NCBI GenBank assembly: GCA_016178705.1
Contig: JACOST010000028.1
Span: 642,951-706,950 of the forward strand
Direction of reading: 5' to 3'
DNA: 64,000 nucleotides
Source: Deltaproteobacteria bacterium
GTDB taxonomy: Bacteria > Desulfobacterota > Binatia > HRBIN30 > JACQVA1
In this document: positions 1 to 9,297 of the stretch, piece after piece
How positions within the stretch are numbered: position 1 is the stretch's first letter
Layout: the number at the start of each line of letters is the position of its first letter
Position numbers and translations under genes: made by a program
Notes under the pieces: generated by a model
Told to the model about the DNA's origin: nothing
What the model saw: the letters and a program-made list of their open reading frames with translations, nothing else
Database searches by the model: none

Positions 1-107
1 GTCAAGCCACCGCTGAATTCGGTCGAACTCGACGAACCGCCACCGCAGCCGGCCAAACCGGCTACCGCGGCGATACTGATGAGCACGAATCGGAACCCCA
101 ACCGCAT
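1..107 (-). CDS. Putative lipoprotein, N-terminal part only (runs off the window)
   Basis: Reading the minus strand from an ATG at 105-107 gives a typical lipoprotein leader: a short basic start (MRLGFRF), a hydrophobic stretch (VLISIAAVAGLAG), then Cys in the lipobox context LAGC, followed by a Gly/Ser-rich linker. A purine-rich AAAGGTGG lies about 7 bases upstream and supports this start. Only 35 codons are inside the window, so the mature protein is unknown. It is probably exported and lipid-anchored. It diverges from yqgE across the palindromic array at 191-1874. The leader is clear; whether a full gene follows cannot be judged here. Confidence 0.6.
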   Translation of the reverse strand, partial: MRLGFRFVLISIAAVAGLAGCGGGSSSSTEFSGGL

Positions 108-190
108 GCAACGGCCACCTTTCGGATCGCTGATAGTGACGGGCGCTAGTGTCCGTGCTTTCGGGTTCGATTGTCAAGCGAAGAAACTGT

Positions 191-720
191 CATCGGATGC
201 GGGGCTACGCCCCTGCGCCCCTACGAGGAGAAAACCGAGCGCGGTTTTCTCCTCGTGCTCCTCTTTCGCGCGGAGCGCCGGGCAAATGCCTGTCCTGAGT
301 AGCGAAGCGTATCGAAGGGGGTCGCGGCAGTGTGAGTCGGCCTCGCGCCGTGCCTTCGCCCAGCTCGATCGCCGCGTTTCCGCCCATGATGCGCGTTGCG
401 CCGCGACCGGCGGCCTCTGGCGCGACAGTTGGCTGATCGCGTTGGGGTTGTCGCGAGCGCTCGCATCGGATTGCCCGGCGCAGAGAGGAGGCAAGTCTTG
501 ATCGGCGATAACGATGGCGATCGCGTCATCCACAACAGAGGCCGCCGTCGCCCGCCCGCAGCGCAGCATGGTATCGCAGCTCGGTCGACGAAGGCGCGCT
601 TTCCGCGTGAGGCCGGCTCACAATGCCGTGGCCCATTGCGGAGCGCAGCGAAAGCGAAAGGGAGCGCGAGGGAAAACCGCGCCTCGGTTTTCCCTCGCTG
701 GGTGCAGGGCGCAGCCCGCC
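191..720. repeat. Near-palindromic composite element, copy 1
   Basis: The left arm (191-347 plus flank) and right arm (607-720) are diverged inverted copies of one sequence. Each arm carries a 13-14 bp perfect hairpin with the core GAAAACCG/CGGTTTTC (left at about 225-254, right at about 666-698). Each also has a GGGGC-TAC-GCCCC type mini-hairpin at the outer end and a GTGAG/CTCAC mini-hairpin inside. The centre (about 425-515) is not palindromic and contains GGATTGCCCGGCGC followed by a purine-rich AGAGGAGG. The same layout recurs twice more downstream. No transposase lies in the element. It looks like a MITE-like or BIME-like mobile palindrome, or a template for a structured RNA. Confidence 0.75.
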
Positions 721-792
721 AGCGACCACCGCATCGAGTACGTGCATCGCGCGGTCGCTGGTTCAGGCGGTTGCGGCTACGCCCAAAGCGGT

Positions 793-1291
793 CATCGGAT
801 GCGGGGCTTCGCCCCTGCGCCCCTACGAGGAGAAAACCGAGCGCGGTTTTCTCCTCGTGCTCCTCTTTCCCGCGGAGCGCCGGGCAAATGCGGCGCGGCG
901 TTGTGAGCCGGCCTCGTGCGCTGGCCTCGACAGATTCCACCGCTGCATTCCCGCCAATGATGGGCGTTGCTCTGCGACCGGTGCCTTGGCGAAGGCACCC
1001 ACCGACGGTGATAGCCATTGTCGCGAGCACTCGCCTCGGATTGCCCGGCGCAAGAGAGGAGCTGAGCAATGATGTGCGCCAATGACGGCGATCGCGTTGA
1101 CCCTACAGAGGCCACCGTTGCCTGTTAGCAGCCCATCATTGGTATCGCAGCTCGGTAGCGTTGAGCCCGCCGTCCGCGTGAGGCCGGCTCACAATGCCGC
1201 GGCCCATTGCGGAGCGCAGCGAAAGCGAAAGGGAGCGCGAGGGAAAACCGCGCCTCGGTTTTCCCTCGCTGGGTGCAGGGCGCAGCCCGCC
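793..1291. repeat. Near-palindromic composite element, copy 2
   Basis: Second copy of the element at 191-720. The left arm with its long hairpin lies at 793-917 and the right arm at 1178-1291, with about 260 bases of flank and core between. The 114-base right arm is almost letter-for-letter identical to that of copy 1, while the central part has diverged more. The core again has GGATTGCCCGGCGC followed by AGAGAGGAG. Open frames crossing this copy are translations of the repeat, not genes. Confidence 0.75.
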
Positions 1292-1360
1292 AGCAACGAT
1301 CGTCTCGAGTGCGTCGTCGGGGTGCGCCGGTTCACGCAGGGGGCCTACAGCAAACGGGAT

Positions 1361-1874
1361 CATCGGAAGCGGGGCTGCGCCCCTGCGCCCCTACGAGGAG
1401 AAAACCGGGCGCGGTTTTCTCCTCGTGCTCCTCTTTCGCGCGGAGCGCCGGGCAAACGGGGTACAGCGTTGTGAGGCGGCCTCACGCAATGGCTTCGATG
1501 GTTCCATCGTTGTGTTCTCCTCGACGATGGGCATTGCGTTGCAACCGGCGGCCTCTGGCGGACTTCCGACTGACAGCGCTGAGGTTGTTGCAAACATCGC
1601 TGTCGGATTGCCCGGCGCAAGAGATGACCGGAGACGCAAGAGATGACCGGAGAAAGGAGGCGACCATGACCGATTGCATCACCCACCCCCGAGGCCGCCG
1701 TTGCCGCCCAGCAGCGCCGCATTGGTATCGCAGCGCGGTCGCGCTGCGTGCGCGTCCCGCGTGAGGCCGGCTCACAATGCCGCGGCCCATAGCGGAGCGC
1801 AGCGAGAGCGAAAGGGAGCGCGAGGGAAAACCGCGCCTCGGTTTTCCCTCGCTGGGTGCAGGGCGCAGCCCGCC
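1361..1874. repeat. Near-palindromic composite element, copy 3
   Basis: Third copy of the same element. The left arm is at 1361-1486 and the right arm at 1761-1874. The long hairpins are intact (about 1395-1424 and 1820-1852). The core contains a short internal duplication of AAGAGATGACCGGAGA around 1620-1655 that the other two copies lack. The copy ends about 60 bases before yqgE, so its right-arm hairpin would sit in the 5' region of any transcript reading into yqgE. Confidence 0.75.
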
Positions 1875-1935
1875 ACGGACGCACAGGAGCAACGATCGTG
1901 AAGGGATATGGAAATCTCCTCTGCGGCGCCTTATC

Positions 1936-2511
1936 ATGCACCTCATGAGCGATCTGGATGGACCCACCAACTCGCTGGCACCGACACTGTTGCTGTCGAT
2001 GCCACAACTCAACGACCCGAACTTCAAGCGCAGCGTGGTGCTGCTGTGCGAGCACACGCCCGAGGGCGCGTTCGGGTTGGTGCTCAACCGCCCCACCGGC
2101 ACGCCGGCGGCGCAGTTGATCGAGCTGGAGCCGCCGCTCGCGCACGACAACGGCCTGCAGTTGTGGGTCGGCGGTCCGGTGGAACCGCAGCGCGGCTGGA
2201 TTCTGGTTGGCGATGAGCCGACCGGCGTCGAGTACGTCGGCATCTTGAGTGGCTTGTATCTGTCGGGTTCGCCCACACTGTTGCGGCGACTGATTGAAGG
2301 CCCGCCGCCGTCGCGCAGTCGTTTCCTGATTGGCTACGCTGGTTGGGGGCCGGGCCAACTCGACGGGGAGTTGCTGCAGTCGGCATGGCTCACCAGCGAC
2401 GTCGCGCTCGACCTCATCTTCGACGTCGACGCCGACGCAATGTGGGAAGCGGCGATCCGCCGCCTCGGCGTCGATCCAAACGCGTTGCAGATGAGTCCCG
2501 GCATACACTGA
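1936..2511 (+). CDS. yqgE: YqgE/AlgH family protein (UPF0301)
   Basis: A 191-residue cytoplasmic protein of the UPF0301 family, close to the usual length of about 185-190. The family pattern is clear: an early LAPTLLLSMP, then GAFGLVLNRP, WVGGPV and GYAGWGPGQL. The family fold is known but its biochemical role is not settled; AlgH has been linked to alginate regulation in Pseudomonas. I chose the ATG at 1936; a second ATG at 1945 is equally possible, and the longer open frame back to 1777 only reads through the repeat. A GNAT acetyltransferase starts 25 bases downstream and may be co-transcribed. Confidence 0.9.
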   Translation: MHLMSDLDGPTNSLAPTLLLSMPQLNDPNFKRSVVLLCEHTPEGAFGLVLNRPTGTPAAQLIELEPPLAHDNGLQLWVGGPVEPQRGWILVGDEPTGVEYVGILSGLYLSGSPTLLRRLIEGPPPSRSRFLIGYAGWGPGQLDGELLQSAWLTSDVALDLIFDVDADAMWEAAIRRLGVDPNALQMSPGIH

Positions 2512-2536
2512 ACGATCTCGACGCGCGGATCAGTCG

Positions 2537-3133
2537 ATGGAGATCAGTCCGGTCACGCTCAACGGCCGCGTCGTGCGGTTAGAACCGCTCACGCCGGCTC
2601 ATGGCGAAGCGTTCGCGACCCTCGGCGTCGAGGGCGACATCTTTCGGTACTTTCCGATTGCATTGAAAACGCGGGACGAGCTGTTGCGCTACGTAGAGTT
2701 CAGCGTCGGGGCGCAGGCTGCCGGCCTGGGTGTATCGTGGGCGACGGTCGCGCTCGCATCCGGCGACGTGATCGGCGGCACCAGCTTCCTCAACATTGAC
2801 CCGCAGAACCGGCGGTTAGAGATCGGCGGCACCTGGATCGCGCCGGCGTGGCAAGGCAGCGCGTGCAATGCCGAGGCGAAATATCTCCAACTCCGCCACG
2901 CGTTCGAGGAACTCGGCTGCATTCGGGTCGAATTCAAGACCGACTCGCGCAATGAACGCTCGCGCGCCGCGCTGCGCCGCATCGGCGCCACCGAAGAAGG
3001 CACGCTACGCAATCACATGATCATGCCCGACGGCCACCTGCGGCACAGCGTCTACTTCAGCATCATCGACTCCGAGTGGCCGCAGGTGAAGGCGAACTTG
3101 GAGACACGCATCGAGCGGTTGTTGAGTCGGTGA
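2537..3133 (+). CDS. GNAT family N-acetyltransferase (RimJ/RimL-like)
   Basis: A 198-residue acetyl-CoA-dependent acetyltransferase. The start (VTLNGRVVRLEPLTPAH) is the first strand and helix typical of RimJ/RimL-type Acetyltransf_3 proteins. The middle has the family's IGGTW.IAPAWQGS region, equivalent to the RSYWGKG segment that precedes the acetyl-CoA loop. The C-terminal half has the characteristic T.S.NERSRAALRRIGATEEG motif. The substrate (ribosomal N-terminus, small amine or antibiotic) cannot be read from sequence. It follows yqgE on the same strand and converges with the amidohydrolase at 3146-4768. Confidence 0.88.
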   Translation: MEISPVTLNGRVVRLEPLTPAHGEAFATLGVEGDIFRYFPIALKTRDELLRYVEFSVGAQAAGLGVSWATVALASGDVIGGTSFLNIDPQNRRLEIGGTWIAPAWQGSACNAEAKYLQLRHAFEELGCIRVEFKTDSRNERSRAALRRIGATEEGTLRNHMIMPDGHLRHSVYFSIIDSEWPQVKANLETRIERLLSR

Positions 3134-3145
3134 ATCCGGCGCGGG

Positions 3146-4768
3146 TTATCCGCGCAGCACCTGCCCAGAGCGTGACGCGCGATCGAATTTTCCTTCCTTC
3201 ACCACGACTCGGCCGTTGAGCACCACCGTCTCGATGCCGGATGGTGAGGTACTCGGCGCGCGCCTCGTCGTGTTGTCGCCGACGGTCGCGGGATCGAACA
3301 CGACCAGATCGGCGGCCAGCCCCTTGGCGATGCGGCCGCGGTCGCGCAGGCCCATGCGCTCGGCGGAGAAACTGGTCATGCGCCGCACGGCTTCGGACAA
3401 CGAGAACAACTTCAGCTCGCGCACGTAACGGCCGAGGATACGGGGGAAGGTGCCGTACGACGCCGGGTTGTCGAAACCGTTGCCGGTGAGGATCGTGTCG
3501 GTCTCGAAACAGGTTCGCGAATGTTCGAGCACCTTGCGCAGGCTGGTCTCCTCGTCGTCACGGCCGCTGTAGTTCCAGTTAATGATGCGCGCTTGACTGC
3601 CGAGTTCGCCGACCAGATCGAGATACGTTTCAGTGGGATCTTGTTTACGATCGCGGGCGATATCGGCGATCGTCATGCCTTCGTAGTGCGCGACACGACG
3701 ATCGGGCACCCACATGATCTGCGTGTCTTCCCAACGCATGCCGAGGTGCGGCAGCACCCAATTGAGCGTGCCGGCGGCGCGTTGGCGCTGCTCGGGATCG
3801 CTGACGGCGCCCCGCACGTTGGGCAAGGCCCACGGCGGCATGAACACCACCAACGTGGTGTTGCCACCGACGTAGGGAAACGCATCGCAGGCGATGTCGA
3901 TGCCCTCCGCAATGAGTTCATCGAGATGTTCGATCACGCGGTCGGTGGTCGGCCACGTGGCGTCGCCAACGAAGATCAGATGCGAGTGCTGGACCGGAAC
4001 GCCGTGCGCGCGAAAGACGGTGGCGGTCTCGTCCAGGGCGCGTAAATTTGACGGCTGCTGCTCCGGATCGTCGAGGCTGCCGAGGGAGATGTAGCTGCGC
4101 GCATGTGAGGTATAGACACCGCCGCGCTCCTTCAGCGGCGCGGTGACGCCGAGCAATTCATCGGTGTCGGCGAACACACCCGGCGCGTAGCCGAGGCCGG
4201 TCGAGAATCCGATCGCCCCTTCATCGAGTGCGGCGCGCACGAGATCGGCCATCGCAGCAACTTGTGTGGGTGTCGCCGGACCCGGCGTGATGCCGTTCAC
4301 CGCGGTGCGCACGGTACCGTGGCCGACGAGCTGCGCCACGTTGAGCGCGAGCCCTTGGCGTTCGAGCCCGCTCAGGAACTCGCCCATGCTCGACCACCGG
4401 TAGTCGAGATCGTGATCGTGCAACATGCGGCCGATGAGTGGCAGCAGCGCGCGGTTGCCATCCACGAACGGCGCCGGCGAGCAGCCGCAGTTGCCGGCCA
4501 CGATGGTGGTGACGCCTTGCTCCAACAACGGCGCGAGCACCGCGCCGTGATCGGGTTGCGGGATCACCCAATCACTGTGCGAGTGCATGTCGATGAAACC
4601 TGGCGCGATCACTTTGCCGGTGCAGTCGATGGTGCGCGCCGCGGTGGTGCCGCTCAGGTCGCCCACGGCCGCGATGCGGCCATCGGTGACCGCGACCGAT
4701 GCCGCGACGCCATCAGTCCCAGTGCCGTCCAGAACGATCCCGTGTGCAAGCAGCATGTCGACATTCAT
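3146..4768 (-). CDS. N-acyl-D-amino-acid deacylase-type amidohydrolase
   Basis: A 540-residue metal-dependent hydrolase of the D-aminoacylase branch of the amidohydrolase superfamily, which removes acyl groups from N-acyl-D-amino acids or related amides. It opens with the small beta domain, then GFIDMHSHSD with the metal-binding His62-x-His64. GNCGCSPAPF follows, typical of D-aminoacylases that use a bridging Cys. The C-terminus returns to the beta domain with GRIAKGLAADLVVFDP. The ATG at 4768 was chosen because the open frame upstream (to 4864) has no family similarity and is Arg-rich. The exact substrate is unknown. Confidence 0.88.
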   Translation of the reverse strand: MNVDMLLAHGIVLDGTGTDGVAASVAVTDGRIAAVGDLSGTTAARTIDCTGKVIAPGFIDMHSHSDWVIPQPDHGAVLAPLLEQGVTTIVAGNCGCSPAPFVDGNRALLPLIGRMLHDHDLDYRWSSMGEFLSGLERQGLALNVAQLVGHGTVRTAVNGITPGPATPTQVAAMADLVRAALDEGAIGFSTGLGYAPGVFADTDELLGVTAPLKERGGVYTSHARSYISLGSLDDPEQQPSNLRALDETATVFRAHGVPVQHSHLIFVGDATWPTTDRVIEHLDELIAEGIDIACDAFPYVGGNTTLVVFMPPWALPNVRGAVSDPEQRQRAAGTLNWVLPHLGMRWEDTQIMWVPDRRVAHYEGMTIADIARDRKQDPTETYLDLVGELGSQARIINWNYSGRDDEETSLRKVLEHSRTCFETDTILTGNGFDNPASYGTFPRILGRYVRELKLFSLSEAVRRMTSFSAERMGLRDRGRIAKGLAADLVVFDPATVGDNTTRRAPSTSPSGIETVVLNGRVVVKEGKFDRASRSGQVLRG

Positions 4769-4994
4769 GCCGCGACGATCGCACGAAACCCGGCGGCCAA
4801 CAACTCGGCGGCGAGGCCGCTTCATTAGGCAGCGTGAATTGAGCACAAAGAGCAGCGCTGGCAATTTTCATTTGACGGCCGGGCTGCTCCTGCGGTCGAG
4901 TGCAGGTGTAAACGACAGTCGAATCGCGAGCGCGGGCTCAGTGGGGGGCGCGGGCGGCGAACGGGTGGAGCCTGCAAGCGCGGCAGGAGGAGTG

Positions 4995-6830
4995 ATGGGG
5001 TCGCGCGGCCTGCTCGTTGTCATCAGCGTCCTGGGACTGCTGGCGCCCGGAAGGGTGCGGGCGGGCGGACTCACCGCCGGGTGTGTAGTCAACCACGCAC
5101 TCGATCGCGTCGAGATCGCGATCGACGTGCACAACGACACCGGGGCCGCGGTCACCGAGGTCACCGCGGCGCCATTGCAAGTGACGGCGAGTCGCGGCGC
5201 CACGCTCATGGTGATGACCGCGCCCCACCCATGGCGCGAGTTGCTGCGCAGCAAGAGCGTCACGTTCAAGTGGAAGGCGCGCGTCGATGGCGTCGGGAGT
5301 ATCGTAGTTCGCACGGAGATCACGGCCACCGACGCAGGTGGCGCTGTGCTGACCACGGGGCCGGTGATCTGTGCGCCCGTCATTCTCGGCTGGCAACGGC
5401 CGACGCCAACGCCGACGGCCACTCCGACGCCCGCGGCCGTGCGGCCTGCCGCCTCGCCAACGCGGCGGCCGACGCGTGCTGCGACGGTGCAGCGCAACCC
5501 GGCCCCGCTACGCACCAACACGCCCATACCGTGCCGGGCGCGGGGCGGACTCGCGGCGCGTTGCTGGATCGAGCAGCGCAATGGGTATGCGACGATCTTC
5601 GTGCGGGCGGAGAACGGCACGCGCAGCAGTCTGACCAACGTCACGGCAGCGCTCGACGCCGCGCGCACGCCGACGGCCGAGCTGCGACTGAGCACGGGGC
5701 CGAAGAGTCGGCGCGAGCTGATTTGCAACAACGGCGTCACCTTCAAGTGGCGAGCGCGAGTCCGTGGTAGCGGGTCGATCAGCCCCACGGCTGCGGTGTC
5801 CGCGTTCGATTCACAAGGTGGGCACCTCGCTCTGAACCACTTGACCTGCGGGAGTCTTGCACCGCCGACACGGCTGGGCGCAACGCCGACGCACGCCCCG
5901 GCACCACCGCGCGAGGTCGAGATTCTCCTTCGGCCCTTGGACCGGATAATCCGTCAGGGCGATACCCAGAAGATCAAAGTCAAACTGTCGCGGCGCGACG
6001 CGAGGGGCGACTTGACCGTCACGATCGAGCAACGCGACGGTACGCTCGTAAAGAAGATCGGATTTCACGAAGGTGCGGAAGACGGCCAAGAGTTCGAAGA
6101 CACATGGGACGGCACAACCACGGAGAACAAGCTTGCCGATCCAGGGAACTACGTCGTCAGGGCCGAGTGGGACCTTGGCCCCAAGGACAAACCAATTCAG
6201 GAGCGCCAGATCATAGAAGCGGACCCCGTAGACATCCGCGTTACAAAGCCCGAGTGTCCCGACTCGGTGAAGGTGGATCTGGCGAACGTCAAGACACTGG
6301 ACTCTGTGGACCTGGCAGACGCGAGTGCTCGCGATGGGTCCCAAACGCTCGGCACCTTCGGCGGCGCGAACGTGCTAATACGAGTGGAGCCTGACAGGCA
6401 GAACTGGGATGGAACTTTGATTGACGAAACCGTTTCGCCAACCAAATCGAACACGTGTAACCCCAAGGCCGAGGCCTTCACCGACAAAGCTGAACTCGCA
6501 GCTGCTGAAAAAGCCGCGCAAGAACTCGCCAGCATTTGCGACCAGAAATCGAAATTCATCGTTGGAGAGGGGCTCGGCCGTCTAGGCGGCGACAACTTCC
6601 CGGCAACACGCAACGCCTTTTGGGACAGCAACATTCTTGTTACCTCGAAGGATTTTCTCACCATCATGAAGCTGCGGGATCAAGGCTGCGAACTCAAGTG
6701 CAAACAGGAACTCTTTTGCAAGGGGACACTCAAGGGTGAGGGTTCAATTGTACTCACGCTTAAGATCGCAACTCGCAATCCGGGCAAACCAAACGAAGGT
6801 CCCTTCACGCTGGTGATCGTGACGAGGTAG
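4995..6830 (+). CDS. Secreted protein with two tandem beta domains, Thr-Pro linker and FlgD-like Ig domain
   Basis: A 611-residue exported protein of unknown role. The ATG at 4995 follows a strong GGCAGGAGGA ribosome site and begins a signal peptide (MGSRGLLVVISVLGLLAPGRVRA). Two homologous domains follow (about residues 25-135 and 180-295); both carry FKW(K/R)AR near the end of the repeat and G(V/S)GSI just after. A short TPTPTATPTP linker joins them. The next domain (about 300-415) resembles a FlgD-type Ig domain, with TWDGTT then ADPGNYVVRAEWD. The Cys-containing C-terminal 200 residues are unrecognised. Likely periplasmic or extracellular. Confidence 0.8.
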   Translation: MGSRGLLVVISVLGLLAPGRVRAGGLTAGCVVNHALDRVEIAIDVHNDTGAAVTEVTAAPLQVTASRGATLMVMTAPHPWRELLRSKSVTFKWKARVDGVGSIVVRTEITATDAGGAVLTTGPVICAPVILGWQRPTPTPTATPTPAAVRPAASPTRRPTRAATVQRNPAPLRTNTPIPCRARGGLAARCWIEQRNGYATIFVRAENGTRSSLTNVTAALDAARTPTAELRLSTGPKSRRELICNNGVTFKWRARVRGSGSISPTAAVSAFDSQGGHLALNHLTCGSLAPPTRLGATPTHAPAPPREVEILLRPLDRIIRQGDTQKIKVKLSRRDARGDLTVTIEQRDGTLVKKIGFHEGAEDGQEFEDTWDGTTTENKLADPGNYVVRAEWDLGPKDKPIQERQIIEADPVDIRVTKPECPDSVKVDLANVKTLDSVDLADASARDGSQTLGTFGGANVLIRVEPDRQNWDGTLIDETVSPTKSNTCNPKAEAFTDKAELAAAEKAAQELASICDQKSKFIVGEGLGRLGGDNFPATRNAFWDSNILVTSKDFLTIMKLRDQGCELKCKQELFCKGTLKGEGSIVLTLKIATRNPGKPNEGPFTLVIVTR

Positions 6831-6906
6831 ACGACGATACGAGCGGGCGTCGGGTGGGTGGTCTGCCGAATGAATCTGACTGGAAATCTGGTTGACCGAC
6901 TGTCCT

Positions 6907-9297
6907 TTATCGCGCCTGCTCCGGCTCGTGGAAGTAGTCCCACAAGATTTCGTTGAGCACGGCGTCGGGAACGCGATCGGGGCGGCTGAAGTCGTACTGG
7001 CGCGAGAGCTGAGCCGCGCGCGAGCGGTTGTCGATCGCGGCCGCACTGGCGGGCAGATCGAGTGGCACTTCTTGCGGTCGCGCCGTGAACGGCGTGAAAT
7101 CCGGCGTGTCGGTGAACACGTCGCGCATGACGATCGCCATTTGATCGAACCGGCTCATCGGCGGCAGACCGAGAATGAGTTCCATGGTGCGGTGCATGCT
7201 CCCCATATCATAGCGGGTGTGGTTCACCTGGTGGCGGCGCACGTACGGACCGATGACGGTGCCGACGGTCCGATGCGAATCGACGTGGTCGCCACCGGAC
7301 TGCGAATCGTCCTCGATCACGAAGATGACCGACTGCTTCCAGATGTCGGTGGCCGCCGAGATCGTCTCGACGATTTTGCCGAGGGCAAAATCGTTGTCGG
7401 CGACGTACGCGTCCGGCTTTGCCAGGCCCGCACTCCCACCACCGGTATGGTCGTTGGGGAGCGCGATGTAGGTGAACCGCGGCACGGTGCCACCTGCGAT
7501 CTGCTGCGTGAACTCGTTGCGCCAGGTTTCGAAGCGGCTCACATCGGAGACCGACAAATCGAATACGCGAAAGTCCAGGCTGGTGTTCTGCAACCAATAG
7601 TCGATCGGGTTGCCGGCGTCGTCGACGCGGAGAAATTCGCCGTAATTGCGGAAGCTGAGGCCGTGATTGAAACAGTTGTCGAACCAGAAGCCGCCCTCGG
7701 GCGCCGCGATCGGTCCCATGATGCCGCGGACCGTTTCGCCGATGTCGTTCGAATGGTGGCTGCCGATGTCGTCGGGGCGGACGTTGAAGGTGACCGGCAC
7801 CCAGGTCCGCTCTTCGTAGTCGGTGTCGATCGCCCCCGCGGTCCACGCATGACCGGGCTCGCTCTTCTCGCTGTTGGCGAAGAGCCGATCGAGCAGTGCG
7901 AACTCGCGCACGAGGGCGCGCACGTTGGGCGTGGTCTTCGGCTTGTAGATCTGCAGGCTGGGATCGCCGTCGCCTTCGGGGAGATCCCCGAGGATCTGAT
8001 CGTAGGTCTTGTTCTCGCGCACGACGAAGAACACGTGCTGCATCGGACTCTCGTCGGCGCCGGTGCATGGAATCGGCGAGCACGCGGTGACCGTGGGTTG
8101 ATGATTGCTCGGACGCACACCGGTATCCCACCCGTTGTTGGCCACCACGCGGTGCGTGAACCCGCGCAGGCGCGGCTCGGAAGGGCGACGAACGATCTGC
8201 AGCGTACCGTGCACACCGTAGGTGCCCCCGAGGTTGATGTTGAAGAGGAAGTCGAGTCGCTGAATCTTGCGGGTGCGCGGATAGGTGCGGTCACCCTTCA
8301 TATTGGCGATGTAAATGAACTGGCTGTTGTGGCTGACGGCGATCGCGCTGGGATAGAAACCGGTCGGGATGTAGCCACGCACCGTCTCACTCGCCGTGTC
8401 GATCATGGCCACGGCGTTTTCCCACGACGTGGCCACGTACACGTTGCGGCCATCCGGGCTGATGGCGAGTGCCGACGGGCTGCTGCCGGGGCGCGCGCCC
8501 TCGAACGGCGTCAGCGAGATCGTGCGCGCGGTCGCCGGACTGAGCACGTCGAACACGGTGACATCGTCGCTGTTGGCGTTGGCGATGAACACCTTCGCTC
8601 CATCGGGCGTGACCGCGATCGCGTTCGGGTTCACGCCGGTGGTCACCGTGCCGCGGACGACGTTCATGTCGGTGTCGATGATCGTCGCCGTGCGGTCGCC
8701 GCGATTGGTGACGTACAGCTCATGACGGGTCGGGTGGATCGCCAATCCCCAGGGCGACTTGCCGACCGGGATACTGGTGAGCACGGTGCGGCTGGCCACG
8801 TCGATCACCGCCACGGCGTGGGCGAGATTTTGCGTCACGTACAGGCGTTGGCCATCGGGACTGATCACCATGCCAGCGGGGAAGCCGGACAGCGGGATCT
8901 CGTCTTCCTCGGTCAGCGAGCCATCATCCGCGATGGTGACCGGGCGCACGACGTCGGTCGGCCCCCCCGAGGCAAAGCCGGTTCGACCGTTGGGCGCGAG
9001 CGCGATGCCCTGGAACAGCTGGTTGAAGCCAAGGCCGATCTTGACCTCGTGAATGGCGTGCGTCGCCGTGTTGAAGGTCATCAGCGATTGGTTGGTGAAG
9101 CCGTTGTTGGTGATGAACAAGAACCCGCCGTCTTGGCTCATCACCATGCCGGCCGGAAATAGACCGAACTGGATCAGCTCGAATTGCGAGCCGCGCCCGC
9201 TGACCCGTTGGTTCGAGGGCAACAAACCGGTACGCGCGAACGTCGGGCTCACCCACGCCGCGACAATGATCGCAAGAACGATGATTCGAATCCGCAC
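6907..9297 (-). CDS. YncE-type beta-propeller fused to phosphoesterase-family (alkaline/acid phosphatase-like) domain
   Basis: A 796-residue exported fusion. After a signal peptide (MRIRIIVLAIIVAAWVSPTFA) come YVTN-type propeller repeats to about residue 340, for example LYVTNRGDRTATIIDT, VFIANANSDDVTVFDV and VYVATSWENAVAMIDT. The second half is a phosphoesterase domain of the phospholipase C/acid phosphatase group, beginning VVRENKTYDQILGDL, then GHAWTAGAID and, near the end, VIFVIEDDSQSGGDHVDSHR. Such fusions are annotated in many genomes, but their substrates are unknown. It is transcribed away from the gene at 9551; the 253 bases between them must hold both promoters. Confidence 0.88.
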   Translation of the reverse strand: MRIRIIVLAIIVAAWVSPTFARTGLLPSNQRVSGRGSQFELIQFGLFPAGMVMSQDGGFLFITNNGFTNQSLMTFNTATHAIHEVKIGLGFNQLFQGIALAPNGRTGFASGGPTDVVRPVTIADDGSLTEEDEIPLSGFPAGMVISPDGQRLYVTQNLAHAVAVIDVASRTVLTSIPVGKSPWGLAIHPTRHELYVTNRGDRTATIIDTDMNVVRGTVTTGVNPNAIAVTPDGAKVFIANANSDDVTVFDVLSPATARTISLTPFEGARPGSSPSALAISPDGRNVYVATSWENAVAMIDTASETVRGYIPTGFYPSAIAVSHNSQFIYIANMKGDRTYPRTRKIQRLDFLFNINLGGTYGVHGTLQIVRRPSEPRLRGFTHRVVANNGWDTGVRPSNHQPTVTACSPIPCTGADESPMQHVFFVVRENKTYDQILGDLPEGDGDPSLQIYKPKTTPNVRALVREFALLDRLFANSEKSEPGHAWTAGAIDTDYEERTWVPVTFNVRPDDIGSHHSNDIGETVRGIMGPIAAPEGGFWFDNCFNHGLSFRNYGEFLRVDDAGNPIDYWLQNTSLDFRVFDLSVSDVSRFETWRNEFTQQIAGGTVPRFTYIALPNDHTGGGSAGLAKPDAYVADNDFALGKIVETISAATDIWKQSVIFVIEDDSQSGGDHVDSHRTVGTVIGPYVRRHQVNHTRYDMGSMHRTMELILGLPPMSRFDQMAIVMRDVFTDTPDFTPFTARPQEVPLDLPASAAAIDNRSRAAQLSRQYDFSRPDRVPDAVLNEILWDYFHEPEQAR

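Noticed and set aside
221-1069. Long open frames through the first 1.9 kb (for example 221-1069 minus, 396-1085 plus, and the 5' extension of 1360-2508 minus)
   Set aside because: They translate the palindromic repeats and yield the same Arg/Ala-rich strings in each copy and on both strands. There is no ribosome site or domain, and several frames are open at once because of GC content.
6892-9162. 756-codon open frame on the plus strand opposite the YncE/phosphoesterase gene
   Set aside because: It is the antisense shadow of a gene with clear propeller and phosphoesterase motifs. Its translation is Val/Arg/His/Asp-rich without domains.
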